A DNA stretch of 64,000 nucleotides from Methylomonas sp. EFPC3. Its GTDB lineage: Bacteria; Pseudomonadota; Gammaproteobacteria; Methylococcales; Methylomonadaceae. Positions 44,207 to 56,287 of this stretch are shown one piece after another. The stretch's first letter is position 1; each line of letters starts with the position of its first letter. The notes under the pieces are model-generated. The model was not told where the DNA came from. It ran no database searches and saw nothing but the letters and a program-made list of their open reading frames with translations. The stretch spans positions 2,542,001 through 2,606,000 of the forward strand of contig NZ_CP116398.1 of the NCBI RefSeq assembly GCF_029643245.1, in the 5' to 3' direction. Both the position numbers and the translations under genes were made by a program.

Positions 44207-45398
44207 GCATTCTCTCGGCAATCAATTGCAACAACTGCACCGCCAGACTGGTTTTGTCGGCCATCTCCAGCGTTTTTCGGCCATCCGGCCAGAACACCTG
44301 CAAGGCGTTGCGTTCGGAATCGAAGCCGCCTTCGGCCCGGCCCACCCAGTTAGCGGCAATCATGTCCAGATTTTTACTGCGCAGCTTGCCCAGTGCGTAG
44401 TTCTCAAGATCGTCGGTTTCGGCGGCAAAACCGACGACCCAAGGTTTGGGCAGTAGTCCTGCAACCGCGGCGACGATATCCGGATTCTTTTCCAACTCAA
44501 TCACGCTGTCTTCGGCTTCACCTTTCTTCAGTTTGCGCCCGGCGACCTGTTTGGCTCGATAATCAGCCACTGCCGCCGCACCGATATAAAGGTCTGCATC
44601 AGCGCAAGCGTTCAGCACGGCCTGGTACATCTGCAATGCAGTCTCGACCTGAATGAATTTGGCCCCGGTCGGCGCCGGCAGATGCACCGGGCCGCTGACC
44701 AAAGTCACATCGGCGCCGGCGGCGACAGCGGCTTTGGTCAACGCATAACCCATCTTGCCGGAACTACGGTTACTGATAAACCGCACCGGATCCAACGGCT
44801 CGCGGGTCGGACCGGCGCTGACCACCAGTTTCAGGCCGGCAATTAAACCGCCAGTGGACTGGATCAATACGCTTTGGACGATTTCGGCCGGCTCGACCAT
44901 GCGCCCGTATCCCTGCTCGCCGCAGGCTTGCTCGCCCGCGGCCGGGCCAATCACCGTCACTCCGTGCTGCTGCAAACGAGCGATATTTTCTTGGGTAACC
45001 GGCTTGCCCCACATCGCCTGGTTCATGGCCGGCGCCACGTAAACCGGACATTCGGCGGCCAGATACAAAGTCGACAACAAATCGTCGGCCAATCCGTGCG
45101 CCATTTTGGCCAATGTATCCGCAGTTGCCGGTGCAATCAGGAGCAGATCGGCCCAGCGCGCCAGTTGGATATGGCTCATCGCCTGTTCCTGCTCCGGATC
45201 AAGCAATTCGCTGTGCACGCTATGTCCGCTCAGGGCCTGAAAAGTCAGCGGAGCCACGAACCGGGCGGCGGCGGCGGTCATCACCACCCTGACCTCGCAG
45301 CCTTGCTTGCGCAGCAGGCGCAGCAATTCCGCCGCTTTATAGGCCGCGATACCGCCGCAAACTCCCAGTAAAATTCGCTTGTTAATAACACGCCCCAA
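44178..45398 (-). CDS. coaBC: Bifunctional phosphopantothenoylcysteine decarboxylase/synthetase
   Basis: A 406-residue coenzyme A biosynthesis enzyme. The N-terminal CoaC flavoprotein half has [19 protein letters not shown] and PAMNQAMWG. The CoaB half has [31 protein letters not shown] and a Lys-containing [20 protein letters not shown]. No ATG precedes the conserved region, so a TTG at 45398 is the probable start. It is divergent from radC, as in most gammaproteobacteria. Confidence 0.95.
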   Translation of the reverse strand: MGRVINKRILLGVCGGIAAYKAAELLRLLRKQGCEVRVVMTAAAARFVAPLTFQALSGHSVHSELLDPEQEQAMSHIQLARWADLLLIAPATADTLAKMAHGLADDLLSTLYLAAECPVYVAPAMNQAMWGKPVTQENIARLQQHGVTVIGPAAGEQACGEQGYGRMVEPAEIVQSVLIQSTGGLIAGLKLVVSAGPTREPLDPVRFISNRSSGKMGYALTKAAVAAGADVTLVSGPVHLPAPTGAKFIQVETALQMYQAVLNACADADLYIGAAAVADYRAKQVAGRKLKKGEAEDSVIELEKNPDIVAAVAGLLPKPWVVGFAAETDDLENYALGKLRSKNLDMIAANWVGRAEGGFDSERNALQVFWPDGRKTLEMADKTSLAVQLLQLIAERMHEKNPIKNP

Positions 45399-45479
45399 AA
45401 TGGCTAATTACGGAATTATGGCAAAGTCGGTCCGATTCTTCTACGCTTAAAACCGTTTCTTAACGGCCGGAGCGAGTTG

Positions 45480-46154
45480 ATGAGCATTAAAAATTGGCCT
45501 GCCGACGAACGCCCGCGGGAAAAACTGTTGCAGCGCGGCGCCGGCGCCTTGACAGATGCCGAATTGCTGGCGATTTTCTTGCGTACCGGCACGGCCGGTA
45601 AATCGGCGGTGGATATGGCACGGGAACTACTCAGCGAATACGGTTCGTTGCGCGCGCTGCTAGGCGCCGACCAGCAGCGATTTTGCCAGAGCCACGGCCT
45701 GGGCGACGCCAAATATGCACAACTGCAGGCGGTGCTGGAAATGGCCCGCCGCCATTTCGCCGAAATTCTGCAACGCGGCAACGCGCTGACCAGCCCGGAT
45801 ATCACCCGCGCTTACCTGAGCGCACAACTACGCGGCCACAGCTACGAAATTTTCGCCTGTTTGTTTCTCGACAACCAGCACCGGGTGATTCAATGGGAAG
45901 AATTGTTTCGCGGCACGATAGACGGCGCCAGCGTTTATCCGCGCGAAGTCGCCAAACGGGCGTTGTTTCACCATGCTGCGGCGGTGATATTCGCTCATAA
46001 CCATCCTTCGGGGATCAACGAACCCAGCCAGGCCGACCGGCAGATTACCGAGAAACTGAAACAAGCCCTGGGCTTGTTCGATATCCGGGTGTTGGACCAT
46101 TTCATCGTTGGCGACGGTCCGCCGTTCTCGTTCGCCGAACACGGCCTGCTGTAA
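45480..46154 (+). CDS. radC: RadC-family JAMM-domain protein
   Basis: A 224-residue protein of normal RadC length. A helix-hairpin-helix region lies at residues 1-80. The JAMM/MPN metal motif is [16 protein letters not shown], followed by LDHFIVGDG. The molecular function of chromosomal RadC is unsettled despite its DNA-repair name. The ATG at 45480 follows a TTG that could also start the frame. Confidence 0.95.
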   Translation: MSIKNWPADERPREKLLQRGAGALTDAELLAIFLRTGTAGKSAVDMARELLSEYGSLRALLGADQQRFCQSHGLGDAKYAQLQAVLEMARRHFAEILQRGNALTSPDITRAYLSAQLRGHSYEIFACLFLDNQHRVIQWEELFRGTIDGASVYPREVAKRALFHHAAAVIFAHNHPSGINEPSQADRQITEKLKQALGLFDIRVLDHFIVGDGPPFSFAEHGLL

Positions 46155-46160
46155 CCGGCT

Positions 46161-46892
46161 TTATTGGCTATCCTGACCTAACGGCCGATAGTGGCTTAAC
46201 ACCTGTTCCGCCAGCCGCGAAAACGGCATGCTTTGGATCCAAACCGATCCCGTGCCTTTCAAGGTTGCCAGAAACAGACCCTCACCGCCGAACAGCATGC
46301 TTTTCAGGCCGCCGCTCAGGGCGATGTTGTAATCGATGTCGCCGCTGAAAGCGACCAGACAACCGGTATCCAACCGCAGGGTTTCATTGCGCAATTCTTT
46401 GCGCACCACCGTACCGCCGGCATGGATGAAGGCCATCCCGTCGCCGCGCAGGCGCTGCAAAATAAAACCTTCGCCGCCAAAAAAACCGCTGCCCAATCGT
46501 TTGTTGAAGGCGATGTCGACCTGGGTACCGAACGCCGCCGCCAAAAATGCCGATTTCTGGCAGATCACTTCCTGCCCCAACTCAGCCATATTTAACGCAA
46601 TGATGGTGCCCGGAAACGGTGCGGCAAAAGCCACTTGCCGTTTTTGGCCGCCGCGGTTGCTGAAATGGGTCAGAAAAACCGATTCGCCGGTCAACAAGCG
46701 CTTGCCGATACCGAACAGCTTATCCATCACGCCGCCGGAACCGTCGCCCATTTTGGTTTCGAATTCGATATCCTGCTCCAGATAGGTCATCGCGCCGGCT
46801 TCGGCAACAACGGTTTCGTTCGGATCCAATTCGATTTCGACCATCTGAATATCGTGGCCGACGATCCGGTAATCAACTTCGTGGCAATTCAT
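46161..46892 (-). CDS. AIM24/TIGR00266-family protein
   Basis: A 243-residue beta-rich protein of the AIM24 family. Signatures include [30 protein letters not shown] and [21 protein letters not shown]. Bacterial members have no established role; a tubby-like fold has been noted. The start at 46892 follows GGAGAGTTT. It precedes, on the opposite side, a convergent radC. Confidence 0.9.
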   Translation of the reverse strand: MNCHEVDYRIVGHDIQMVEIELDPNETVVAEAGAMTYLEQDIEFETKMGDGSGGVMDKLFGIGKRLLTGESVFLTHFSNRGGQKRQVAFAAPFPGTIIALNMAELGQEVICQKSAFLAAAFGTQVDIAFNKRLGSGFFGGEGFILQRLRGDGMAFIHAGGTVVRKELRNETLRLDTGCLVAFSGDIDYNIALSGGLKSMLFGGEGLFLATLKGTGSVWIQSMPFSRLAEQVLSHYRPLGQDSQ

Positions 46893-46909
46893 AAACTCTC
46901 CGCAAAAAA

Positions 46910-49282
46910 TCAACTCTGATTGGAAAACGCCTGATCGGGCTGCACCGACTCCCCATTGCAGCCGGCCTGATAAAACTCGAAACGATTGCGACCCTGTTGC
47001 TTGGCGATATACATGGCTTCATCGGCATGCCGCAACAAATAATCCGGATTGCTGGGATCATACGGATAAATGGTAACGCCGCTACTAACCCCTACTTGTA
47101 CCTGCTGCCCGGCAATCGGGTAGCTGCGGGCAACGTTCTGGTGAATCCGCTCCAGCGCCTGTATGCACTGCTGCTTCGATTCGACGCCGCACATCAACAC
47201 TGCAAACTCGTCGCCACCCAAACGGCACACGGTATCTTCTTCGCGCAAGCCGGCCCGCAACCGCGCCGCGACTTCCACCAGCAACTGATCGCCGGCCTCG
47301 TGACCCAGATTATCGTTAATTTGCTTGAAGCCGTCCAAATCCATGTACACCACGCCCAGCAAGGAATTGTCTCGCTTGCAGCGTGCCATGGCCTGCTGAA
47401 AACGGTCGGTGAACAAGGTCCGGTTAGGCAAATGCGTCAACGGGTCGTGATGTGCCATCTCCTCCAATGCCTGTTGATGCAACTTCGACTGGGTAATATC
47501 GGAGAACAAACCGACGTAATTGACCGCTTCACCTTTCTGGTTGCGCATCGCCGAGATCGTCAACAGTTCCACATACAATTCCCCGTTTTTCTTGCGGTTC
47601 CATATCTCGCCCTGCCAACAGCCCTCGGTTTGCAGGGTTTGCCACAGGTTTTTATAAAATTCGGCATCGTGTTTGCCGGATTTGAGGAAGTTGTGGTTGC
47701 GGCCGATCACTTCGTCGCGCGGATACCCGGTTATCGCACAAAAGGTTGGGTTGGCGTCGATGATAATCCCGTCGGCATCGGTGATGGTGATCCCTTCGTG
47801 CGCATCGGCAAACACGCGTGCCGCCAACTGTAATTTGCCCTCGGCGCGCTTACGCTCGGTAATATTGGTCAAAATGCAGTGAATGATCGCCGGCCCTGAT
47901 TTACGGCTTTGCAGGCGGCCGTCCAATATCACCGTGATGGTGCCTCCGGATTTTCTGCGCAGCGTCAGTTCGCACTCCAACACGCCGTAATGGTTCAACA
48001 TTTGCAGTTTCAGGCCGAAATCGGCCCCGGCATCGGCGTCGTCAACTAAAAAATCCGGCAATTTTTTCCCTATCAACTCGTCGCCCGGGTAATCCAACAA
48101 TGCGCACAATTGCGGATTCGCATCCAGCAGGCAACCGTGCCGGTCCAATGCCATATAGGCGACCGGCGAGTTCTCGAACAGACTGCGGAAGCGGTGTTCG
48201 CTTTGTTTCAAGGATTCGGTGAGATGTAACGCGATCAGACTGCTGCGGCGGGCCTTGATATAGGCCGCGCAGAAAAATACCGGCAGAAAACTGATAAACG
48301 CGGCGGCCAGAAATTCGCCCCAAGGCGGTTCCAATTTACTCGCTTTACTGAAGCCGGCCAATTCGGTGAAGCGCAAAGTCCAATGCCTCCCCGCCAGTTC
48401 CAGCCGCCGCTCCAGACGCAAATGGCCAAATCCGAGACTTTGCTGCTGAAAATCGAGGGTATCGCTACTGTCGTACAACAAACTTTCCGCGTCGGTACGG
48501 TCGGAATCGAAAATTTCCAGCCGCAACGCCGACAATTGCTTTCCGAGTATCGCGCGAAGCAAATCGTTCATCCGGTAAGGTATATAGACCCAACCCTGGA
48601 TGGCAATTCGGCGTTGTTCCGGCGTTTGCGGAATGCTCCCATGACGGTAAACCGGAAAAAACGCCAACATTCCGGCCTGAGGATTGGCTTTGGAATCCTG
48701 CACCAAGGTGACCTTACCGGAGTAAGCCAAGTCTCCGCTATCCCGCGCCCGTTCCATCGCCTCGCGCCGTACCGGCTCGGAAAACATGTCGAAGCCGAAG
48801 GCCCGCAAATTGCGCCCGTAGAACGGCTCCAGGTAAACGATACTGCTGTAATGAGGCCGCGGAGTCGCCGGAGCAACGACGTAATCCGGAAATCCCTGGC
48901 TGCGAATCTGCAAAATATGACTTTGCAACTCATTCGCCGGAATCCACTGTGCGTAACCGACGCCTTGCACGCCGGGATGGTTTTGGTCCAAGCCCAACAT
49001 TTCGACGAAAGCCCGCCAGTCGGCGCGGCTCACTTCGTTGCTGGCGGCAAAGACGCCGGCCGCACTCCGCAGTGTTAGCGCATGCAATGCCATGCGTTCG
49101 CTGATATTCGAGGTGATGCGCTCGACTTCGAATTCGAAATATTCGCGAAGTCGTTGTTGATAATGCCGTTCGAGAGCTTGCCACGCAAAAAACAAAAACG
49201 CTGCCGAAACCGATAGCACCAACAGCACCGGCATATAGTGCCGGTAACGCAACGTCGACAGCTTCCCGACTGAGCTCACCAT
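46910..49282 (-). CDS. CHASE-PAS-PAS diguanylate cyclase
   Basis: A 790-residue signalling protein. An N-terminal helix (20-38) is followed by a periplasmic CHASE domain (about 75-290) and a second helix near 320-340. PAS domains start near [21 protein letters not shown] and [25 protein letters not shown] domain carries the intact active-site motif GGDEF in [13 protein letters not shown]. No EAL domain is present. It should make cyclic di-GMP in response to an extracellular small molecule. Confidence 0.92.
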   Translation of the reverse strand: MVSSVGKLSTLRYRHYMPVLLVLSVSAAFLFFAWQALERHYQQRLREYFEFEVERITSNISERMALHALTLRSAAGVFAASNEVSRADWRAFVEMLGLDQNHPGVQGVGYAQWIPANELQSHILQIRSQGFPDYVVAPATPRPHYSSIVYLEPFYGRNLRAFGFDMFSEPVRREAMERARDSGDLAYSGKVTLVQDSKANPQAGMLAFFPVYRHGSIPQTPEQRRIAIQGWVYIPYRMNDLLRAILGKQLSALRLEIFDSDRTDAESLLYDSSDTLDFQQQSLGFGHLRLERRLELAGRHWTLRFTELAGFSKASKLEPPWGEFLAAAFISFLPVFFCAAYIKARRSSLIALHLTESLKQSEHRFRSLFENSPVAYMALDRHGCLLDANPQLCALLDYPGDELIGKKLPDFLVDDADAGADFGLKLQMLNHYGVLECELTLRRKSGGTITVILDGRLQSRKSGPAIIHCILTNITERKRAEGKLQLAARVFADAHEGITITDADGIIIDANPTFCAITGYPRDEVIGRNHNFLKSGKHDAEFYKNLWQTLQTEGCWQGEIWNRKKNGELYVELLTISAMRNQKGEAVNYVGLFSDITQSKLHQQALEEMAHHDPLTHLPNRTLFTDRFQQAMARCKRDNSLLGVVYMDLDGFKQINDNLGHEAGDQLLVEVAARLRAGLREEDTVCRLGGDEFAVLMCGVESKQQCIQALERIHQNVARSYPIAGQQVQVGVSSGVTIYPYDPSNPDYLLRHADEAMYIAKQQGRNRFEFYQAGCNGESVQPDQAFSNQS

Positions 49283-49506
49283 GGCATACCCCCACGCCTT
49301 ATCAGTTGCTTATTGGGCGGTTTCTAGGACTTGTCTCGAATCACCAGCGCAAGCAGCGCTTCGACCATCATGGCAGACGGACGGCAACCAAATCAACGAC
49401 CCGTTTTGCGATCAAACAAACGCCGCGGTATCGGCTTGGCACCAATGAATTTTCGGCAAATTTTCAGGATTTAAGAGTATATGATTTTCGAAGCATGGCT
49501 AGGTCC

Positions 49507-49530
49507 GGCACAACGTTCTTTCGTTGTGCC
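49507..49530. terminator. Hairpin downstream of dapE
   Basis: ggcacaacg-ttcttt-cgttgtgcc is a perfect 9-bp stem 22 bases beyond the dapE stop in the 269-base gap before the cyclase gene. No T-run follows on the minus strand, so it may be an RNA-stabilising or rho-dependent structure. Confidence 0.5.
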
Positions 49531-49551
49531 GACCAGTCGGCGCAGGCCCGG

Positions 49552-51017
<1,466 letters not shown>

Positions 51018-51023
51018 TGCCGG

Positions 51024-51266
51024 TTATGCCTCGCCGGCCAACAGTTCGTCCAGGCTAGGCAAGCTTTTATCGGCCTGCGCGCGGGCTTTGTAGACATCGA
51101 CGAACTCCATAAACGCTTGTTCGAGATCGTCCAACACTTCCTCCTCGTCGGCCACTTCGTCTTCCGGAATCTCGTCGGATTCCAAATAGTCTTTCTGGAT
51201 CGCGATTTCGCCGTTCAAGGACAGCAGCGCAAGGATCAAGGCATTATTCGAAATATTTTCTGGCAT
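51024..51266 (-). CDS. Small acidic unknown protein
   Basis: An 80-residue very acidic protein (DEIPEDEVADEEEVLDDLEQAF), probably helical. It lies 6 bases before the ArsC-like gene and is likely the first gene of the dapE operon. The family is not recognised. Confidence 0.6.
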   Translation of the reverse strand: MPENISNNALILALLSLNGEIAIQKDYLESDEIPEDEVADEEEVLDDLEQAFMEFVDVYKARAQADKSLPSLDELLAGEA

Positions 51267-51435
51267 GGTGTGCTCGCAGGTTGAAATGGAAGAACAGAAC
51301 TGAGCAGGAGGCCGCTAGGATTGGCGCCGAGCTAACCCGGCAATAGTCGTTGCATGCATGCAAGTACCGCCTCCATCGAATTTGGCCGCATTGTAACGCA
51401 TTGGCGGCGAGCGATGTTAACCGCGGCGTTCAGCG

Positions 51436-52749
51436 TCAAATGTTTTTCAACAAGCGGTTGCCCGGGCTATCCGCCATCGCCTGGCGGAAATGGTCGACGG
51501 CATCGGCAAAAGCCGGTTCCGGCTGGATATCCGGCAACTGGTTTTGGCCGCAGCTTTCCAGTGCATCGGCTACATAGCCGATACTGAGAATATTAATATC
51601 GACCGCTGGCTGGTAGACCGAAACGGTTTGTTCCGGATGGCAGAATTCGACGACGATGCGACTGGCAATCAGCTTATGCAGCAACGCCTGCACCAAGGCC
51701 AGCGGAATCATCAAATCCCGGGCCAATTCCTCGGCCGACGGCGGCGCGTCCTGGTTGACGAAGCGTTTAACCAGGGCATGTGCGATTTGCAGCGCCAGGA
51801 TTTTCTTCAACGAAAAACTCAGATTGCGGAAACGGTCGCCGTGGCGGTGAATCGGGTAGTTCTGGATATAAAACGCCATCTCGCAACCGAACAACACGAT
51901 CATCCAACAGCTTTGCAGCCAGACCACAAACAGCGGCAAGGCGGCGAAACTGCCGTAGATCGCGTTATAGCTGGACACGCCGATTTGCAGGCTCAAATAG
52001 GCCCACTGCAAACCGTGGTAGAGCATGCCGGTCACGGCGCCGGCAGCCAGCCCGGCCCGGTAGTCGATGGCGTGGTTCGGCATGAATACGAATACCACCG
52101 TGAACAGCACGATCATCAGCAGCAACGGCGACAGCCCCAAGGCTTTCAATACCAGCCAGACGCCGAAAGCCGGCAGATGTATCGCCCCGGCCAACCAGCC
52201 TACCTGGGTTTGCAGGAACACGGTCAGGCCGCTGGCAGCCATCAGCAGTACCGGCCCCAGCAACATCAGCGACAAATAATCGCTGCATTTGCGCCCCCAA
52301 CTGCGGTCCTGATCGATTTTCCAGATGTAGTTGAACGACTCTTCGATATTGGCGATCAGGCTGACCACGGTCCAAAACAAAGCCGCGATACCGATGCCGG
52401 CCACCACTTCGCCCTGAGTCTTGGCCAGCAAATTTTGGGCAAAGCCGATCAAGCGCAACATCAGTTCGTCCTGCTGCGGCGCCCGCTCCAGTAATTGCCG
52501 TTGCAGCAGCTTTTCGAAGCCGAAACCCTTGGCGATGCCGAACAACATCGCAATCACCGGCACGATAGACAGGATGCTATACAAGGTCAGCGCCGAGGCT
52601 CGCAGTTGGCATAAATCGCGGCGAAAGCCTTGCACCGCCAACAACGCGATTTTCAAACAGCGGATGCCAAGCGCCGGCCAGCAAGTCAGGCTCCGTTCAT
52701 CCAGCCGCCAAATGTCTTCTTTGCAGAACAGCAACAGGTTCAATGCCAT
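51436..52749 (-). CDS. YihY/UPF0761-family inner-membrane protein
   Basis: A 437-residue protein. The N-terminal soluble part is followed by about six membrane helices with the family patterns LRASALTLYSILSIVPVIAMLFG and YNAIYGSFAALPLFVVWLQSCWMIVLFGCEMAF. The extended cytoplasmic C-terminal domain contains a winged-helix-like stretch APPSAEELARDLMIPLALVQALL. The family was once misnamed ribonuclease BN. The ATG at 52749 is preferred because upstream sequence looks non-coding. Confidence 0.9.
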   Translation of the reverse strand: MALNLLLFCKEDIWRLDERSLTCWPALGIRCLKIALLAVQGFRRDLCQLRASALTLYSILSIVPVIAMLFGIAKGFGFEKLLQRQLLERAPQQDELMLRLIGFAQNLLAKTQGEVVAGIGIAALFWTVVSLIANIEESFNYIWKIDQDRSWGRKCSDYLSLMLLGPVLLMAASGLTVFLQTQVGWLAGAIHLPAFGVWLVLKALGLSPLLLMIVLFTVVFVFMPNHAIDYRAGLAAGAVTGMLYHGLQWAYLSLQIGVSSYNAIYGSFAALPLFVVWLQSCWMIVLFGCEMAFYIQNYPIHRHGDRFRNLSFSLKKILALQIAHALVKRFVNQDAPPSAEELARDLMIPLALVQALLHKLIASRIVVEFCHPEQTVSVYQPAVDINILSIGYVADALESCGQNQLPDIQPEPAFADAVDHFRQAMADSPGNRLLKNI

Positions 52750-52876
52750 ACAAGTCTCTATCGTTGGGGCCGATCGGCAAGTGCGAACGATACACCGCGC
52801 CGTTGAACGACAGTATGCCGGATAAAACCGGCAAAATCCCGGCATTCCGAGTGCATCGATGGCCGAGTTTGTCGGG

Positions 52877-53317
52877 TCAGGCCAAACGCCGCAAGTGCAG
52901 CCGCCGATTGCACCCGAAAAATCGGCATCGACTGAGAAAACCGGGCAGCCATTTGATGGGGCTCATGACACGTAACGCCCATTTTCGATCCAGATAATAG
53001 TTCAGGCGCAATTCCTCCGGGCCGACGATTTCCACAGCATCCAACACCAACGACGCATACGGCACGCCCAGGCTGCGCCGCGCCAGAACCTGCAATTCCC
53101 GGTTCAGCAACACGAATTCGCTGGCTTCTTCGAACGGGCAATCCCAATCGCAAATCAGCAAATAGTCGCCGGCTTCGGTTTGGAACTGATGTAACAGCCG
53201 ATAGCCGGGGACATGGCAAGCAGTCGGCACGCCATGCTGTAATAGCCGGGTTTGCAGCGGCCAATTCCGGTAATCGCCGGCATGGCTGGCCAGAGAAAAA
53301 AGCTCGATCACGCGCAT
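52877..53317 (-). CDS. Unknown protein
   Basis: A 146-residue soluble protein starting MRVIELFSLASHAGDYRNWPLQ, with a central GDYLLICDWDCPFEEASEFVLL and a basic, Cys-containing C-terminus (SRCRFFGCNRRLHLRRL). There is no signal peptide. I do not recognise the family. It stands alone, between YihY and the mutarotase-like gene. Confidence 0.6.
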   Translation of the reverse strand: MRVIELFSLASHAGDYRNWPLQTRLLQHGVPTACHVPGYRLLHQFQTEAGDYLLICDWDCPFEEASEFVLLNRELQVLARRSLGVPYASLVLDAVEIVGPEELRLNYYLDRKWALRVMSPIKWLPGFLSRCRFFGCNRRLHLRRLA

Positions 53318-53551
53318 GCAATTCCTATAGAAAAACAGCGGCAACAATCACGAATGACAGTCGGGTTTAATTCGCCTAAGTAAATTATTCTGCATTCGAT
53401 TACCTGATATGAATGCTTGCAGTTTACAATAATCGGCTGCGAGCCGGCACCTAACGGTTTAAACACAACGCGACAGCTCTTGTTACGCACTATGCAAGCC
53501 CCGACACCGGCTGTATCCCAAATCCAGCCAAAGACAAGGACAAACTTCACC

Positions 53552-54289
53552 ATGCAATTCACCGATACCGGCACTCTGATCAGATGGCAACTGGACGATA
53601 TCGACGTTGTCGCACCGCTCCACGACAAGCCGGGCGGCGGCTCGCGCGGCGGGGTATATCTTTGTATCCCCAATTTCGAGGAACTGTCGCCGCCGTTCAG
53701 CATCAAGCACGGCGAATACCGCACCACGGTTTGCGACGTCACGCTGCCGCATCAAAAGAACCTGGCGGCATCCAACGAAAACGACTGGGGCAACATCGAG
53801 GTGGTTACCGATTGGGAAGAAACCGACGAACAACACAGCAAAACGCTGAAAGTCACCACCACCATCCGCGCCCTCTCGGAAACCGCGCTGGTACGGCCCG
53901 GCTTTCACCCGTATTTTTCGATTACACCGAACAGTTTTGTAGATATTGTCGGCACGCGGATAGACGTAGCCGCGCTACCGCACGACAGCATGCGAGCTTA
54001 TCCGGCAGTAACACCGAGTGACCCGGTCAAACTCAGCACCGAGGAATTTGCCGTATCTATGGCCTGCGAGATCAGCCCGCTGTCGCAGCCGATAGCACTG
54101 GCGTTCGGCGTGTGGAGCGATAAAAAAGCGGAGTATGTTTGTATAGAGCCGATTATCGGCAAGCAACTCGGCGCAGATGGTCTGCCGACGCCATTGGAGC
54201 TAACACAGAGCGAGGAGTTATTGATGGTGTTTACGATTCGGGCGGAGAGTACAAAAATTGCCGTTACGCTACCAAACGCCAAACGTTGA
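53552..54289 (+). CDS. Aldose-1-epimerase-like (galactose mutarotase fold) protein
   Basis: A 245-residue beta-sandwich protein. Family features are FSIKHGEYRTTVC near the start, VRPGFHPYFSI with the catalytic-type His, and the C-terminal VCIEPIIGK with the Glu that acts as base. It is shorter than GalM and closer to the YeaD-like hexose-6-phosphate epimerase group. The start at 53552 removes an N-terminal tail that lacks family similarity. Confidence 0.8.
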   Translation: MQFTDTGTLIRWQLDDIDVVAPLHDKPGGGSRGGVYLCIPNFEELSPPFSIKHGEYRTTVCDVTLPHQKNLAASNENDWGNIEVVTDWEETDEQHSKTLKVTTTIRALSETALVRPGFHPYFSITPNSFVDIVGTRIDVAALPHDSMRAYPAVTPSDPVKLSTEEFAVSMACEISPLSQPIALAFGVWSDKKAEYVCIEPIIGKQLGADGLPTPLELTQSEELLMVFTIRAESTKIAVTLPNAKR

Positions 54290-54334
54290 TTCGCTAGCCT
54301 TGTTGTGCGAAGCGCAATGTCACTGAAACTCGAG

Positions 54335-54374
54335 GTCGACATTCTTCCCGCATTCTAAGCGGGAGAATGTCGAC
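54335..54374. terminator. Long hairpin between convergent genes
   Basis: gtcgacattcttcccgc and gcgggagaatgtcgac pair over 16 bp with one bulged base. It lies between the mutarotase-like gene and the convergent membrane-protein gene. It lacks a T-run on either strand. Confidence 0.6.
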
Positions 54375-54382
54375 TGGGTAAA

Positions 54383-54796
54383 CTAAAAAAACGAACGTAT
54401 AAGTAGTAACCCTGGAATGGAAAGCAGGGCCGATAATCCAGCAATTGCCATGCTCGGTTTGAAATCTAGACCAAGACTTATCTTATATCCGAGCGTATAG
54501 GCTGCAAAAAGACCCATCGGAAAAATGACTGAACCAACGCCAGAAAGCTCAATATTAGCCCCAAAACTGCCTAAGGTCGCCACCAGCCAAATTAGCCCGA
54601 CGACAGGTAGACACAATGAAAGAGTAACTGCTTTAAAAGCTTCGCCAAAGGAAACATCAAGTCCTGTTATTAACTTTGCACTGTAGCGAACTACCATAGG
54701 GATCAGAAGTAGGACGAGTCCAGTAATTATCGACACATTTACCGGCGCCCAGATCAGAAAAATTAACCCTGCAAGCGTGATTAACAAATAAAACAT
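54383..54796 (-). CDS. Small multi-helix membrane protein, unknown
   Basis: A 137-residue protein with about four helices (MFYLLITLAGLIFLIWAPV, IITGLVLLLIPMVVRY, LCLPVVGLIWLVATLG, MAIAGLSALLSIPGLLLI). The start at 54796 follows AAAGGAT. Its lower GC than the surrounding genes suggests acquisition. The family is not recognised. Confidence 0.65.
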   Translation of the reverse strand: MFYLLITLAGLIFLIWAPVNVSIITGLVLLLIPMVVRYSAKLITGLDVSFGEAFKAVTLSLCLPVVGLIWLVATLGSFGANIELSGVGSVIFPMGLFAAYTLGYKISLGLDFKPSMAIAGLSALLSIPGLLLIRSFF

Positions 54797-54924
54797 GGCC
54801 AATCCTTTAATTTTTTCATTTTGAAAGCCCTAAGCTCCAAGCCGATTGGAAGCCAAAAACGCTCGACTCCACTCTTATTCATCCAGACTACTTGCTAGCC
54901 TTAAGAACTTGGCAAAGATCGGAA

Positions 54925-55260
54925 TTAAATCAAACGCGCTATTTTCAGCAACACCGCGACGATAATAGTAGTTTGCAAGAAACCGGCGGCAATAATCCAG
55001 CTGGTCAAATCGGCTTTGGTTACCGCTTGGTTGCAACTGGTGTCGGCCCTGAGAAATTCTATTTTGTAGACTAACTCGGACTCTAGCGCTTTGATTTCAC
55101 TACGCAATACACCTTCCAAGTCTTTTAAATCGCGTTTGGTGGCAACATCGTCGAGATGAAGCGTGTTATCTACGACTTCTTTTTGCATTTCAGTAGTGAC
55201 TTCGGCTTGAGCCTCGTTAAAACCGGCTGATTTTAAAGTAGCACAAATTTCGAGGCATCA
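54925..55260 (-). pseudogene. Frameshifted DUF1640-like coiled-coil membrane protein
   Basis: An 87-residue open frame (start 55188, MQKEVVDNTLHLDDVATKRDLKDLEG) ends in a membrane helix (WIIAAGFLQTTIIVAVLLKIARLI). In the same frame upstream, TLKSAGFNEAQAEV is encoded. A base appears to be missing near 55242-55245, after which DASKFV is found in another frame. Joined, these give the DUF1640 opening DASKFV-ATLKSAGFNEAQAE. The gene is therefore probably broken, though the ATG at 55188 could still yield a short product. Confidence 0.65.
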
Positions 55261-55346
55261 ATGGTATCACGCGCTTAACAAGAAATCGGTAACCGCTTTG
55301 TAGCGCATGTCACCCAAACGAGCGCCATGCGCCGGAGAGCGAGCGG

Positions 55347-56165
55347 TTAATCCCGCAACAACTCGTTAATACCGGTTTTACTGCGGGTTTTCTCATCCAC
55401 TTGCTTGATGATCACCGCGCAATACAGGCTGTGGCTGCCGTCTTTGCTCGGCAGGTTGCCGGAGACTACCACCGAGCCGGCCGGGATGCGGCCGTAAGTC
55501 ACTTCGCCGGTCATCCGGTTGAAGATCTTGGTGCTCTGGCCGATGTAAACGCCCATCGATACCACGCAGTTGTCTTCGACGATGACGCCCTCGACGATTT
55601 CGGAACGGGCGCCGATGAAGCAGTTGTCACCGATGATGGTCGGGTTGGCTTGCAGCGGTTCCAGCACGCCGCCGATGCCGACGCCGCCGGACAAGTGGAC
55701 GTTTTTACCGATTTGCGCGCAGGAACCCACGGTTACCCAGGTATCGACCATCGTGCCGCTATCGACATAAGCGCCGATGTTGACGTAAGACGGCATCAGG
55801 ATAGCACCCGGCGCGACATAGGAACCGTAACGGGCTACCGCGTTAGGCACGACGCGAACGCCGGCTTGCGCAAAATCAGCCTCGCTGTAACTACCGAATT
55901 TGGTCGGCACTTTGTCGTAATAACGCACGTCGCCGCTTTCGATCACTTTGTTTTCGTTGATCCGGAACGATAGCAACACGGCTTTTTTCAGCCATTGGTT
56001 GGTAACCCAGTCGCCGTCTTTTTTCTCGGCGACGCGCATTTCGCCCTTGTCGAGCATGTTCAACACTTCGGCAACCGCGTTGCGGACTTCGGCGGAGACG
56101 GTAGACGGACTGATTTCGGCGCGATTTTCGAAGGCGTCGTTGATGATGGTTTCCAGATTTGACAT
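55347..56165 (-). CDS. dapD: Tetrahydrodipicolinate N-succinyltransferase
   Basis: A 272-residue left-handed beta-helix enzyme of normal DapD length. It has hexapeptide repeats ([47 protein letters not shown]) and the C-terminal [12 protein letters not shown]. It commits tetrahydrodipicolinate to the succinylase branch of lysine synthesis. dapC lies just upstream in the same direction. Confidence 0.98.
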   Translation of the reverse strand: MSNLETIINDAFENRAEISPSTVSAEVRNAVAEVLNMLDKGEMRVAEKKDGDWVTNQWLKKAVLLSFRINENKVIESGDVRYYDKVPTKFGSYSEADFAQAGVRVVPNAVARYGSYVAPGAILMPSYVNIGAYVDSGTMVDTWVTVGSCAQIGKNVHLSGGVGIGGVLEPLQANPTIIGDNCFIGARSEIVEGVIVEDNCVVSMGVYIGQSTKIFNRMTGEVTYGRIPAGSVVVSGNLPSKDGSHSLYCAVIIKQVDEKTRSKTGINELLRD

Positions 56166-56193
56166 GGTATTTCGTGGGTTGGATAAAAATAAT

Positions 56194-56287
56194 GTAGGTT
56201 GGGTTTACCCGCAGGGCATAAAAGCGAAGCGTAACCCAACAATTAAGGCCTCTCGTTGGGTTACGGCTTACGCCTAACCCAACCTAC
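56194..56287. repeat. Palindromic repeat at the 3' end of dapC
   Basis: The terminal arms gtaggttgggtt (56194-56205) and aacccaacctac (56276-56287) are perfectly complementary. An inner pair, cgtaacccaac (56230-56240) and gttgggttacg (56255-56265), is also perfect. It is a short nested palindrome of MITE/REP style, like that at 14634. Its edge provides the dapC stop codon. Confidence 0.75.
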
